A DNA stretch of 64,000 nucleotides from Bacillus ndiopicus (GCF_000612805.1 NZ_HG964405.1:195963-259962), one strand, 5' to 3'. Counted from the first letter of the stretch, positions 25,307-34,396 are shown. Made by a program: numbers and translations. The notes: generated from the letters alone by a model not told the origin.

Positions 25307-26625
25307 TAAATGATATGTGCAGGTACAGCTAAATTAAGGTTCTGTCCATCATCAAAGCCTGCTGTAATTAGGCCGACTAATCGTCCATGCATATCTAATA
25401 AAGCACCGCCAGAGCTGCCATTTGAAATAGCTGCCGTAAATTGAATCATCGACATTTGTCGAATATCTCGAAAGCCTGACACAATGCCATCTGAAACAGA
25501 ATTAAATAATCCTAATGGGCTGCCAATCGCCACAATTTTCTGCCCTCGCACTAATTGACCATCTTTTTTAACAGGCAATGCTTTGCTTGCTCTATTTACC
25601 TTCAATATCGCCAAATCATAGATATTGTGATATTTCACAAACTGGTCCGTTGTATATTCGATTGTATCATTTTCATAAAGCACAGTATAATACGCTCCGC
25701 CACTCACAACATGCAAGTTCGTTAGTATATAGCCATCATGATGTAGCACAACACCTGAACCAAAGCAGACAACTTCATTGTCAGGCCCAAATGTTTTAAT
25801 CATAACAACAGATATGGCCAAAGAAGCTAATTGTTCATAGCTACATTCTTCCGTAGAAGTAATCTTAGCACTTTGAGCTGGAGGAATGGGTGGTTGCGGC
25901 GGTTGTACACTATGCATTGGAATTGTTAGCTCTTTTTGATAGAAGTCTCGACATTTATGCAAAGTGGATGACGCTGCTATAACAGAAGGAATATTTGCCC
26001 CGTCTTCTCTAGGATTCATATAGCAAATATCACAACCTAGTGTTGATAAAAAATATAAGAATAATAACTCGTGCTGTGCAATGTCCCCAATAAAAACAAT
26101 TTTCGGTGATTTTTGATTTTCTGCTGAGAAAATCCGGGGTAAATAATAATCCATCCAGTATAAAAATTTTATCGCAAAATTTTTTAATAAAGTTGCGTTG
26201 GAATGAGGCTGACTGTCTTTATAAATTTGGATTATTTGTTTGAAGCTTAGCTTTTTCGTCCATTCAAGACTAGCATTGTTTAGTTTGCTACCTAAAGGGG
26301 CTTTGTCAAGTGAAGGGAGGTGTTCCAACGTAGCTTGCACATTTTCCCAAAGCTCCATAAGCCGATCTACTTCCGCTTTATTCGTAATTTTCTCAAGTTT
26401 ATGTAATCGTAAATAAGGAATGCGTTGCTGTGCAAAATACGCATCCATTTTTAAAATATCTTGTTGATAAAGATCAATGGAATCGACTATACCAATATAT
26501 CGTAAAAAAACAACTTCCTTTGTAAGAGAGTTATTGTTGTCATTAATTTGCATAAAGTCCTGCATAGGATTTTGCAGATTTTTATATTTAATTTTTAAGG
26601 GTCTCGTTGTTACAAACATATTCAT
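25279..26625 (-). CDS. YceG-like domain fused to a trypsin-like serine protease
   Basis: 448 residues, starting behind AGGAGTTGG. The N-terminal ~215 residues resemble the C-terminal region of YceG, a protein of tellurite/stress (ter-like) operons: LKNFAIKFLYWMDYYLPRIF, then SPKIVFIGDIAQHELLFLYFLSTLGCDICYMNPRE. A proline-rich linker (PPQPPIPPAQ) follows. The C-terminal ~190 residues are a trypsin-like fold of HtrA/S1C type with a full triad: His305 (TNLHVV), Asp337 (YDLAIL), Ser405 (SSGGAL). No signal peptide, membrane anchor or PDZ domain is seen, so it probably acts in the cytoplasm. Function unknown; the fusion is unusual. Confidence 0.75.
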   Translation of the reverse strand: MNMFVTTRPLKIKYKNLQNPMQDFMQINDNNNSLTKEVVFLRYIGIVDSIDLYQQDILKMDAYFAQQRIPYLRLHKLEKITNKAEVDRLMELWENVQATLEHLPSLDKAPLGSKLNNASLEWTKKLSFKQIIQIYKDSQPHSNATLLKNFAIKFLYWMDYYLPRIFSAENQKSPKIVFIGDIAQHELLFLYFLSTLGCDICYMNPREDGANIPSVIAASSTLHKCRDFYQKELTIPMHSVQPPQPPIPPAQSAKITSTEECSYEQLASLAISVVMIKTFGPDNEVVCFGSGVVLHHDGYILTNLHVVSGGAYYTVLYENDTIEYTTDQFVKYHNIYDLAILKVNRASKALPVKKDGQLVRGQKIVAIGSPLGLFNSVSDGIVSGFRDIRQMSMIQFTAAISNGSSGGALLDMHGRLVGLITAGFDDGQNLNLAVPAHIIYQFAENFIE

Positions 26626-26835
26626 CCAACTCCTATAAGTGTTTCATAATATAATACAATTCTTCGATATTCTTTTAAATCCTTTATTTAGTTTAAGGAA
26701 AAAGCCATTTGAATAGCAATTTTAAATGCGGCTTGCTAGACTGTAGAATATCAATCGGGTGTACATAGTGGTTTTTGACGCTTCACTTTCGATGCACTAT
26801 CTATTAATGTAGGGGAAAATAAACAATATTTTCTG

Positions 26836-26864
26836 TTGACATAGAAAAATACCCATGCTATTAT
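26836..26864 (+). promoter_or_regulatory. Sigma-A promoter of the infC operon
   Basis: TTGACA (26836-26841), 17-nt spacer, TATTAT (26859-26864): a near-consensus vegetative promoter upstream of the leader. Confidence 0.8.
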
Positions 26865-26879
26865 AAGTAAGGTTAATAA

Positions 26880-27034
26880 ATACAAGTTTGTGGTTGAAGT
26901 AGAGGCTGCCCGCTTCTCACCTGAAGTTCGACGCTTTTAGTAGTTGACAGGTTTGACACGTTGAATTGTTTTACGTATATTTACGTATGCACATATAGCG
27001 GGCGGACATCTTCTACAATGTCCGTCCTTTTTTT
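26880..27034 (+). promoter_or_regulatory. L20-type leader with attenuator upstream of infC
   Basis: A structured 5' region ends in a terminator GGCGGACAT (27001-27009) / ATGTCCGTC (27018-27026) with a run of seven T. In B. subtilis ribosomal protein L20 binds the infC leader and promotes termination there, so position, terminator and operon content match. The L20 site itself was not modelled. Confidence 0.75.
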
Positions 27035-27121
27035 ATGGATAAACGTAAAAGATGTACCGTTCAACCGGGTAAGAGTACTTGCTCAAACCATGTATTTGTT
27101 CGCGACACTACTTGGAGGTGG

Positions 27122-27646
27122 ATTATTATTAGCAAAGACATGTATGTAAACGAAGGCATTCGCGCGCGTGAACTTCGTCTAATCGACCATAATGGTGACC
27201 AACTTGGTGTGAAAACACGCAATGAGGCGCTTGAAATTGCCGCTCGTGTAAACTTGGATCTTGTCCTTGTGGCTCCTCAAGCCAAGCCGCCAGTCGCACG
27301 TATCATGGACTATGGTAAATTTAAGTTCGAACAGCAAAAGAAAGATCGCGAAATTCGTAAAAATCAAAAGGTCATCAATATGAAAGAGGTTCGTCTGAGC
27401 CCAACGATTGATGAGCATGATTACCAAACGAAGCTACGTGCAGCTATGAAATTCCTTGAAAAAGGTGATAAAGTAAAAGCAAGTATTCGCTTTAAAGGTC
27501 GTGCGATTACACATAAAGAAATTGGTCAACGTGTGTTAGATCGCTTTGCTGAAGCTTGTGCCGAAATCGCAACGGTTGAACAAAAACCGAAGATGGATGG
27601 TCGTAGCATGTTTTTAGTTCTTCAACCAAAGAATGAAAAACAATAA
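27122..27646 (+). CDS. infC: Translation initiation factor IF-3
   Basis: About 174 residues. The N-domain reads [23 protein letters not shown], then a lysine-rich linker ([15 protein letters not shown]), then the C-domain [18 protein letters not shown]...[21 protein letters not shown]. It prevents premature 50S joining and proofreads start codons. The sequence after GGAGGTGG is ATT ATT ATT AGC AAA GAC, so the start is a rare AUU codon, as known for infC, where it allows IF-3 to limit its own synthesis. Which of the three ATTs (27122, 27125, 27128) is used is uncertain. The longer frame to 27035 is leader. Confidence 0.93.
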   Translation: MIISKDMYVNEGIRARELRLIDHNGDQLGVKTRNEALEIAARVNLDLVLVAPQAKPPVARIMDYGKFKFEQQKKDREIRKNQKVINMKEVRLSPTIDEHDYQTKLRAAMKFLEKGDKVKASIRFKGRAITHKEIGQRVLDRFAEACAEIATVEQKPKMDGRSMFLVLQPKNEKQ

Positions 27647-27678
27647 CATTTAGTATTTAGTTTAGGAGGAAATTCGAC

Positions 27679-27879
27679 ATGCCAAAAATGAAAACTCACC
27701 GTGGCGCTGCTAAGCGTTTCAAAAAAACGGGTACTGGAAAATTAAAATTTGACCGTGCTTATGGTAGCCACTTATTTGCTAACAAATCAACTAAGCAAAA
27801 ACGCCACCTACGTAAAGCGAAAGTTGCTTCTTCAGGCGATTTCAAACGTATCCGTTCATTATTAACTTACATGAAATAA
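27679..27879 (+). CDS. rpmI: Ribosomal protein bL35
   Basis: 66 residues, very basic, with the family start [20 protein letters not shown]. It lies 32 bp after infC behind TTAGGAGGA, in the conserved infC-rpmI-rplT operon. It is a structural protein of the 50S subunit. Confidence 0.98.
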   Translation: MPKMKTHRGAAKRFKKTGTGKLKFDRAYGSHLFANKSTKQKRHLRKAKVASSGDFKRIRSLLTYMK

Positions 27880-27928
27880 TCATTGAACAATCAGGTTCAC
27901 ACTAAAACAATCTATTCGAAAGAATTAG

Positions 27929-28303
<375 letters not shown>

Positions 28304-28318
28304 GAAATGATAAAATAA

Positions 28319-28346
28319 AGGCTGGTGGGGTACTCCATCAGTCTTT
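28319..28346 (+). terminator. Terminator after rplT
   Basis: GGCTGGTGG / CCATCAGTC stem with G-U pairs, followed by TTTTT. It separates the ribosomal operon from the DUF1294 gene. Confidence 0.7.
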
Positions 28347-28373
28347 TTGTCTATATTTAAGGTGGTTGTTAAA

Positions 28374-28637
28374 ATGGAAATTGCTGTGTTAGCTTATGTA
28401 GCAGTAATGTCACTTATCCTTTGTATATTAATGTATAGTGATAAATCAAGGGCAGTTAACAAGAAGTGGCGTATTGCTGAAAAAACATTATTTATTGTTG
28501 CTATTTTCGGAGGGGCAATAGGCGGTGTATTAGGCATGTATTTATTTCGTCATAAAACACGCCATAATTTATTTGCATTTGGCTTTCCGTTGCTTGCTGC
28601 TGTCCAAACATACTTACTTGTCACATTGCTAAAGTAA
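28374..28637 (+). CDS. ysdA: DUF1294 family small membrane protein (YsdA-like)
   Basis: 87 residues from ATG 28374 behind AAGGTGG. The family layout is clear: a hydrophobic N-terminus (AVLAYVAVMSLILCILMY), DKSRAVNKKWRIAEKTLF, a glycine-rich helix IFGGAIGGVLGMYLFRHKTRH, and FAFGFPLLAAVQTYLLV. In B. subtilis ysdA has the same place after rplT. Molecular function unknown. Confidence 0.88.
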   Translation: MEIAVLAYVAVMSLILCILMYSDKSRAVNKKWRIAEKTLFIVAIFGGAIGGVLGMYLFRHKTRHNLFAFGFPLLAAVQTYLLVTLLK

Positions 28638-28648
28638 CAAAGAAAAAG

Positions 28649-28790
28649 GGCAGTCCAATAAGTATTCCTTTTTCGGACTGCCTTAGCTTCTACATTAAAA
28701 TATTTGCTAAAAGCTTTATACCTGACGCTCCGCTTCCTGCAATTACTCGTCACAAGAGCGTGTCTTAAAATGGATTTTTAGACATGTCCT
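28649..28790. repeat. Intergenic double-hairpin repeat, copy A
   Basis: Hairpin 1 is GGCAGTCC (28649-28656) / GGACTGCC (28675-28682), with a T-run when read on the minus strand. About 60 nt later hairpin 2 contains GTCTTAAAAT / ATTTTTAGAC. A closely similar unit lies at 29322-29453. Both units lie 3' of reverse-strand genes, so hairpin 1 probably terminates ysdB. Confidence 0.75.
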
Positions 28791-29170
28791 TCTTCTTTCA
28801 TCAAATTTTCAATTGGGTTTTTCCAGCTAATTTTAGCGTTTGGGTAGCTCATTTTAATTTCTTTTTCTAAATATAAAAAGTCGCTTTTCGTAAGCCCTTG
28901 TAGTTTCATCGTATCGTGTACAAATACAAAAATAGATATAACTTCAAATGCATCCTCTGTTGTGCCTAAATATTTTTCTCCTTCAAAGAGTGCTCCCTTA
29001 TATGAAATAAAGAAGTTTTTTCGCACATTTTTCACATCATCATAAAAATAATATTGCCCGTTTTCATAAGCTTCATCTAGCTTGCGCTTTGGATCAATAA
29101 GATATCGAACTCCTTTGTAAAATATATAAATAATAATAACCAAAATCAGCACTCGAAGTAGAAGAGCCAT
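28778..29170 (-). CDS. ysdB: YsdB-like sigma-W pathway protein
   Basis: 130 residues. One N-terminal membrane helix (LLLRVLILVIIIYIFYKGVRYL) is followed by a cytoplasmic domain with YYFYDDVKNVRKNFFISYKGALFEGEKYLGTTEDAFEVISIFVF. B. subtilis ysdB has this place next to ysdA and is described as affecting sigma-W activity through anti-sigma degradation; the call rests on synteny and sequence pattern. The molecular role is not established here. The start follows AAGGGGGAA. Confidence 0.78.
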   Translation of the reverse strand: MALLLRVLILVIIIYIFYKGVRYLIDPKRKLDEAYENGQYYFYDDVKNVRKNFFISYKGALFEGEKYLGTTEDAFEVISIFVFVHDTMKLQGLTKSDFLYLEKEIKMSYPNAKISWKNPIENLMKEEGHV

Positions 29171-29321
29171 GAAGAGTTCCCCCTTGTTTAGTCCATATTT
29201 CCTCGTATACGTATGAAGTATAGAAAAGGTTTCATTTTAAAAAAATTTTTTTATTTTATTTGAATCACACTTCAATTCAATAAAATTGCAAATAAGTATA
29301 AAACGGGCTTGTCCGGAAAGA

Positions 29322-29453
29322 GGCAGTCCAAAAAGTATTTCTTTTTCGGACTGCCTTAGCTTCTATATTAAATAGTTGTTAAAAATCTTAGCTTCTACGA
29401 TTACTCGTCGCAAGGATGTGTCTCAAAATGTCTTTTCAGATACGTCCTTTCTG
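29322..29453. repeat. Intergenic double-hairpin repeat, copy B
   Basis: The same plan as copy A: GGCAGTCC (29322-29329) / GGACTGCC (29347-29354), then CTTAGCTTCTA, a spacer, ATTACTCGTCGCAA, and a second hairpin with GTGTCT / AGATACG arms. Hairpin 2 lies directly behind the stop of the reverse-strand amidohydrolase and may terminate it. The rest of 29171-29463 is the AT-rich upstream region of ysdB. Confidence 0.75.
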
Positions 29454-29463
29454 ACAAACCCTA

Positions 29464-30678
29464 TCAATTAAAAAACTTTCCTTTATTCATCATAATGCGC
29501 TTTTTTGGAGGGCGTGCAATCGCTTCGGCGCTACAGCTTGATCGTAAAAAGACAAAGCTTGCCTCATCACCAACTTTTGGCCATTGCATTGTACCTTCGT
29601 GATCTAATGGTGTAATCCCATTTGTAATATAGCTTAAGCTTTGACGAAGTTCACGCTCTGTAATTTTGCGTGTCACCTCAGCAAATGAACAAGCCTTTTG
29701 CAAAATATCGCCAACTTCATTAGGGCTCCAAGAATCATAGAAGCCATCACAGCCAAAATGAATATTCACTCCATGCTTTGCTAATAAATCAATAGGAGGT
29801 ATCGTGTATTTGCCTAAATCATACGGAATTGTCGACATAATGGCTACGTTATGCTCATTTAAGCGCTTAGCTATCGAAATTTGCTCAAGTGTAGTCAAAT
29901 CACCTAAAGAAAAGGCGTGGCTAAAATCAGTTTTTCCTTGAAAATCGTTTGCCTCTACTAAATCAAGCCATTTATCGATTGTATAATAGCCTAAATGTCC
30001 AGTATCATGTAGATGGATATCAACATCCACATTGAACTCCTGCGCAATCTCCAGTGTTGTTTGTAGCGATTTTTCGATATTGCGATCAATGCCACCTGGA
30101 TCTAGACCACCAAGCATTGTTGCACCATTTTGGAGTGCCTCACGCAATAAATTGGGTACATTATCGCGCAATAGACCATGCTGAGGGAAGGCGATAATAT
30201 CTGCTGTTACATAATCCTTATACTTATCAAGTGCTGCTAAAACACCTTCTAAATTTTTTAAACCGATATAAGGGTCAATATTAACGTGTGTGCGAATATG
30301 GTTAGCGCCATGTTCTAAAATTTTCTCAATCATTGCACTTGCCCGTTGTTCACAGCTTTCTACTAAAATGGAAAGCTCTAATGATTCGAAATGCAGGCGC
30401 TCCTCAAGACTGTTTACGATACGACAAGCTTTCCACGGTAAAGATAGATAAGTTTTATCTAGGTGGTTATGCATTTCTTTAAAAGCAGGTAATGCTAGCT
30501 GTCCTTGCATATCTTGGGCGTTGTTAGGGGAGAACATTTCATTGGAGGCTTGCAATTGTGCGATATGCCCATGTTCATCAATTTCAATATGGAACAAATC
30601 CGTTATTGTTTGGACGCTTCCATCTTCGTGTAAATGTTCACCTGTTTCTAAGCGAACATTTAGTAGCCACTTACTCAT
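29464..30678 (-). CDS. Amidohydrolase/cytosine deaminase-like metal-dependent hydrolase
   Basis: 404 residues. Amidohydrolase-superfamily landmarks in order: metal-binding HNHLDKTY (about residue 69), THVNIDPYIGLKNL, GGLDPGGIDRNIEKSL, DVDIHLHDTG, SHAFSLGDL and the late aspartate in FGCDGFYDSWSP. This pattern fits the cytosine deaminase/CodA-like branch; the true substrate is not clear. The gene lies downstream of a peptide-type binding lipoprotein and beside the 5-oxoprolinase genes, so it may act on cyclic amides or on nitrogen compounds from peptides. Start behind AAAGGAG. Confidence 0.8.
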   Translation of the reverse strand: MSKWLLNVRLETGEHLHEDGSVQTITDLFHIEIDEHGHIAQLQASNEMFSPNNAQDMQGQLALPAFKEMHNHLDKTYLSLPWKACRIVNSLEERLHFESLELSILVESCEQRASAMIEKILEHGANHIRTHVNIDPYIGLKNLEGVLAALDKYKDYVTADIIAFPQHGLLRDNVPNLLREALQNGATMLGGLDPGGIDRNIEKSLQTTLEIAQEFNVDVDIHLHDTGHLGYYTIDKWLDLVEANDFQGKTDFSHAFSLGDLTTLEQISIAKRLNEHNVAIMSTIPYDLGKYTIPPIDLLAKHGVNIHFGCDGFYDSWSPNEVGDILQKACSFAEVTRKITERELRQSLSYITNGITPLDHEGTMQWPKVGDEASFVFLRSSCSAEAIARPPKKRIMMNKGKFFN

Positions 30679-30733
30679 CGTAAGCTCCTTTCAATTCAAC
30701 ATTTTCTCGGTAAGTTTATATTCAAATTCAACA

Positions 30734-30778
30734 AATCAGTAGGGGAAAGACGCTGGACGTCAGAAACCCCTACTGATT
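30734..30778. repeat. Hairpin repeat between the amidohydrolase and binding-protein genes
   Basis: Perfect 12-bp arms AATCAGTAGGGG (30734-30745) and CCCCTACTGATT (30767-30778), with an inner GACG/CGTC. The right side continues CTACTGATTGAA, nearly matching a segment at 54945-54960. There is no minus-strand T-run, so it may reduce rather than end transcription within the reverse-strand operon. Confidence 0.65.
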
Positions 30779-30789
30779 GAAAATTTACT

Positions 30790-32343
30790 TTATTTTGTAA
30801 TTTCTACATCTGAAATTTTAGCATAGTTTGAAGCGTCTAACCAAAAGTTTTTCACATTGTTATTATAGATAGCTAGGTGCTCATAACTACGAATTGGAAT
30901 GTACACAGCTTCATCTAATTCGATTTGCATTGCTTTTTCATAAAGTCCTGCACGCTTCGTTAAATCTCCTTCACCACGAGCCTCTTCAATAATTTTATCT
31001 ACTTCAGTGTTAGAGTAGTAGAAGAAGTTACCAGCTGGGCCATGTGATGCAGTGTGGAATAGATTGTATTGGTTGTAGTCACCATCACCAGTCGCGTTCC
31101 CCCAGCCACTAATAAACATTTCATGCTTTTTCTGTGTTAGCTCATCAATAAATGTACCCCATTCTACTACTTGAATTTCTAGATTTATGCCGATACCTTT
31201 AAGCTGTGATTGAATTACCTCAGCCATATTCACACGCTCTTTGCGATCGTCAGTTAATAAACGAATTGTCGTTCCTTCAGCAAATCCAGCTTCTTGTAAT
31301 AATGATTTTGCTTTCTGTATATCGTAGTCATAAGCTTTTACATTTTTTGAGTAGCCAACAACCATAGGGCTCATTGCAGAGTTTGCTAATGTACCAACAT
31401 TTTCAAAAACACCGCTAATAATCGCTTCACGGTCAATTGCTTGACTAATTGCTTGACGAACTTTTTCATCTTTCATTACTTCAACATTAAAGCCAACGAA
31501 ATCAACCGCTAAACCTTCTGTACGGAATAATGACATTGTTGAAGAGTTTTCTATACGAGCCAATTCAGTTACAGGAACTTGGTCTGAAATATGCGCCTCT
31601 CCATTTTCAACCATTGCTAACCGCGTTGAAGCTTCTGGAACAATTTTGAATGTCACTGTTTTGTATGCAGGCTTTTTACCCCAGTAGTTGTCATTTGCTT
31701 TTAAGACGATAGATTGTCCAGATGTCCAAGATTCAAAAACGAATGGACCTGTACCAACTGGATGTGTTTTTAAGCCATCAGGATTTTCTTGAAGTGCTTT
31801 TGGGCTTAAAATGCTACTTTCTTGGCTCGCTAAAATAGCTAGTAAACCAGCATAAGGCTGATTTAATTTCATTGTGATTTTATATTCATCATCAACAGTC
31901 ACTGATTGAATCATGCCTAATTTATCGCGTTGCGGTGAAGCTGTAGCAGGATCTAATAAGCGATCGAATGTAGCCTTGACAGCTTCTGCATTAAAAGCAG
32001 CACCATCATGGAATGTAATACCTTCATTTAACTCAAATGTCCATGTAGTATCATCTACTTGCTCCCAAGATTTTGCAAGAAGCGGAGTGAAATTACGATT
32101 CTTATCAAATGTTAATAGTGTTTCATAAACTTTACCATGTGCAACGTTAGCAGAAGAAACATCTACTGTGAAGTGTGGATCTAAGCTGGTTGCATCTGAT
32201 TGACGTAAAATAATTAATTCATCTGCCGACGAAGAAGATTCTCCGTCACCTGATTTTGTTTCAGAAGATTTGTTTGCTGTTGAACAAGCTTGTAAAATAG
32301 CTACAATCAATAGTAGTTGAAATATCCCTTTTATTTTCCTCAT
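30790..32343 (-). CDS. ABC transporter substrate-binding lipoprotein, dipeptide/oligopeptide family 5
   Basis: About 517 residues from ATG 32343 (an in-frame TTG at 32352 is closer to the ribosome site). The lipoprotein signal ends in the lipobox LQAC with Cys20. The mature protein has family 5 features: ATSLDPHFTVDVSSANVAHGKVYETLLTF, WTFELNEGITFHDG, HPVGTGPFVFESW, VDFVGFNVEVMKDEKVRQAISQAIDREAI. It captures peptides or related solutes outside the membrane. No permease or ATPase genes are adjacent, so it must share components from elsewhere. The context suggests a link to pyroglutamyl compounds. Confidence 0.92.
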   Translation of the reverse strand: MRKIKGIFQLLLIVAILQACSTANKSSETKSGDGESSSSADELIILRQSDATSLDPHFTVDVSSANVAHGKVYETLLTFDKNRNFTPLLAKSWEQVDDTTWTFELNEGITFHDGAAFNAEAVKATFDRLLDPATASPQRDKLGMIQSVTVDDEYKITMKLNQPYAGLLAILASQESSILSPKALQENPDGLKTHPVGTGPFVFESWTSGQSIVLKANDNYWGKKPAYKTVTFKIVPEASTRLAMVENGEAHISDQVPVTELARIENSSTMSLFRTEGLAVDFVGFNVEVMKDEKVRQAISQAIDREAIISGVFENVGTLANSAMSPMVVGYSKNVKAYDYDIQKAKSLLQEAGFAEGTTIRLLTDDRKERVNMAEVIQSQLKGIGINLEIQVVEWGTFIDELTQKKHEMFISGWGNATGDGDYNQYNLFHTASHGPAGNFFYYSNTEVDKIIEEARGEGDLTKRAGLYEKAMQIELDEAVYIPIRSYEHLAIYNNNVKNFWLDASNYAKISDVEITK

Positions 32344-32498
32344 TTGTTTCAACCTTTCTCTCTATAAAGTTTTTTGGTTAAATCTAAATGCCATTATAGC
32401 GAAAAAATCTTACCTATATTTTTAAAAATCTGACCTCTTCTTTAAATATTCTGATAACTTGGAATATTCTTATTTTGAAAAGTGGATTGAAACTTCGA

Positions 32499-32528
32499 TT
32501 AGTGAGAGCTTTCTTAAGCTCTCACTAA
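32499..32528 (-). terminator. Hairpin behind pxpC
   Basis: Perfect 13-bp arms TTAGTGAGAGCTT (32499-32511) and AAGCTCTCACTAA (32516-32528) with a 4-nt loop. The T-run is weak, but the position just after the pxpC stop supports a terminator. Confidence 0.65.
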
Positions 32529-32567
32529 TTGTTAGTTTCTCGAAAGGGGGAAGTGGATGATTGAAAT

Positions 32568-33506
32568 TTAATGTAGGGTAAATTTTAATAAAGCTAACTG
32601 CTGTTGTTGTTTTATGTAGATTTCTTGAGCTTGTTCTAATGAAATAACAGTAAAGCGAATAGTTGCCATTGGTTGAAGCTGAGCAAGCTTTGGTAAATCG
32701 GCCTGAATGACTTGAGCGATTTTAGGATAGCCACCTGTTGTTTGTCTATCGGCCATTAAAATGATGGGCTGTCCACTAGGTGGTACTTGAATTGTACCAA
32801 ATGTTACAGCCTCAGATATTAAGTCTTTTTGCAAAGAATGTGTTAAACAAATATCGCTTTGTAGTCGATAACCCATACGATCAGCATCTTTCGATAATTG
32901 GAATGGTGTCAATAAAAATAATTGTTTGCTTTCCTCCGTGAATGAAGCCCATTCTGTACCGACTGTTACACGAATCATCACATCATTTGAAAATGATATA
33001 AAATCTTCAGAGTGAATAAAATAATTGCTCTTTACTATGTTACTAGATGTAATTGGAAGAACATCACCTTTTTGTAAAGCTCGTCCATTAAAGCCACCTA
33101 ATTTTGCACGCAAATATGTACTGCGACTTTCTAAAACTAAAGGTACTTGAATACCGTGCTTTACCGCGATATAGCCTCTAGCACCCACTTGAGCAGTTGC
33201 GCATTTTAAGATGCTGCCCGCCTTAATAGGAACGGGACGCCACATAGGGCAAGGTTGTCCATTTAAAATTGGTGAGAAGTTAGCGCCTGTGATAGCGATT
33301 ACTGTATCTACATCAAAGCGTAGTGTAGGCCCAACAACCGTTATTTCAATTGCTGCTCCATTTTCTTGCTGTAATAGTAGCTGTCCGATGCGATAGGATA
33401 ACATATCCATTGCACCGCTAACAATAATACCGTACTGTTGGCTAGCATAACGCCCATTATCTTGAACCGTTGAAAAAAGACCAGGCTTGATAACTGTTAT
33501 CGTCAT
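32568..33506 (-). CDS. pxpC: 5-oxoprolinase subunit C (biotin-dependent carboxyltransferase-like)
   Basis: About 312 residues. The start ATG at 33506 overlaps the pxpB stop as ATGA and follows GGAGGG. Family signatures: VIKPGLFSTVQDNGRYASQQYG, SGAMDMLSYRIGQLLL, AIEITVVGPTLRF, ITGANFSPILNGQPCPMW, GGFNGRALQKGD, and SEAVTFGTIQVPPSGQPIILMADRQTTGGYPKIAQV. PxpA, PxpB and PxpC together cleave 5-oxoproline to glutamate using ATP. The homologous B. subtilis pair is kipI-kipA, first known for sporulation kinase inhibition. Confidence 0.95.
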   Translation of the reverse strand: MTITVIKPGLFSTVQDNGRYASQQYGIIVSGAMDMLSYRIGQLLLQQENGAAIEITVVGPTLRFDVDTVIAITGANFSPILNGQPCPMWRPVPIKAGSILKCATAQVGARGYIAVKHGIQVPLVLESRSTYLRAKLGGFNGRALQKGDVLPITSSNIVKSNYFIHSEDFISFSNDVMIRVTVGTEWASFTEESKQLFLLTPFQLSKDADRMGYRLQSDICLTHSLQKDLISEAVTFGTIQVPPSGQPIILMADRQTTGGYPKIAQVIQADLPKLAQLQPMATIRFTVISLEQAQEIYIKQQQQLALLKFTLH

Positions 33507-34216
33507 TTGAAATCCCTCCATTGTTGTTCGGAAATCGCTTTAAAGCGTACACGGTCTCCAGCTTGTAAATAAGTTGGTGGGTATTTGTCAGGTAAAAAAA
33601 GTGCCTGAGGAGTACGTCCGATAATTTGCCAGCCTCCAGGTGTTTCAAAAGGATAGACACCTGTTTGTTGCCCACCGATACCGACAGAGCCTGTTGGAAT
33701 AGCTAATCTAGGTACTTCTTTACGCGGTGTTGCGATTGTCTCGTCTAGCCCTCCTAAAAAAGCGAATCCAGGAGCAAAGCCGAGCATATAAACAATATAT
33801 TCCTGCGCTGTATGACGTTCAATGATTTCCTCTTCAGATAATTGGTGGTATTCGGCAACAAACGGTAAATCTGGACCAAATTGTCCTCCGTAAATAACAG
33901 GGATTTCAATAAGTCTACTAGTTTGCACATAAAATTGCTCATTTTTCTGGAGCAATTTTTGCAAGTATGTAACAATACATTCATAAATAGATAATGAATG
34001 TTTACGTAATGGGCTATTTGACACTTTTACGATATCATAATAAATACAGATTGATGTATAGCTAGGAACCGCTTCTATCATTCCTTGAAATGGCTGCTGC
34101 TCTATTATTTTGTGAAATTGCTGGATTTCTTGATGTGTTGTAATGGAAATGCTATCTCCAAAAACAACAAGTAGTGCACAATCATTTAATGGTTTAAACG
34201 TAATATGCTTGAACAT
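33503..34216 (-). CDS. pxpB: 5-oxoprolinase subunit B (KipI family)
   Basis: 237 residues behind GGAGG. Signatures are EIPVIYGGQFGPDLPFVA, YIVYMLGFAPGFAFLGGLDE, PRLAIPTGSVGIGGQQTGVYPFETPGGWQIIGRTP and LQAGDRVRFKAI. It overlaps pxpC by 4 nt, and the two subunits form one complex. The gene diverges from pxpA, whereas in many bacteria the three genes run in one direction. Confidence 0.95.
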   Translation of the reverse strand: MFKHITFKPLNDCALLVVFGDSISITTHQEIQQFHKIIEQQPFQGMIEAVPSYTSICIYYDIVKVSNSPLRKHSLSIYECIVTYLQKLLQKNEQFYVQTSRLIEIPVIYGGQFGPDLPFVAEYHQLSEEEIIERHTAQEYIVYMLGFAPGFAFLGGLDETIATPRKEVPRLAIPTGSVGIGGQQTGVYPFETPGGWQIIGRTPQALFLPDKYPPTYLQAGDRVRFKAISEQQWRDFK

Positions 34217-34259
34217 TTTAAGCCTCCGCTATGCAAGTTTGTAAATTTATCCCTCATTA

Positions 34260-34318
34260 ACGGACAGTGGTTTTTGCTGCGACAAGTAACCGCAGGAGTA
34301 CAGACGCCCATTGTCCGT
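34260..34318. repeat. Inverted repeat with TGCGACAAGTAACCGCAGGA core between pxpB and pxpA
   Basis: ACGGACA (34260-34266) pairs with TGTCCGT (34312-34318), and TGG/CCA extend the stem inward past a G-U pair. The loop side holds a 24-nt element at 34277-34300 that matches 21 of 24 positions of the direct repeat at 54825-54848. It lies between the two divergent pxp transcripts. Confidence 0.65.
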
Positions 34319-34396
34319 AAAAGCTCGATTAAAGTTCCACTTTATTATACATAGTTTTAATGCACAACTGCTAAAATAAAAATAGGAGGTTTCTAA

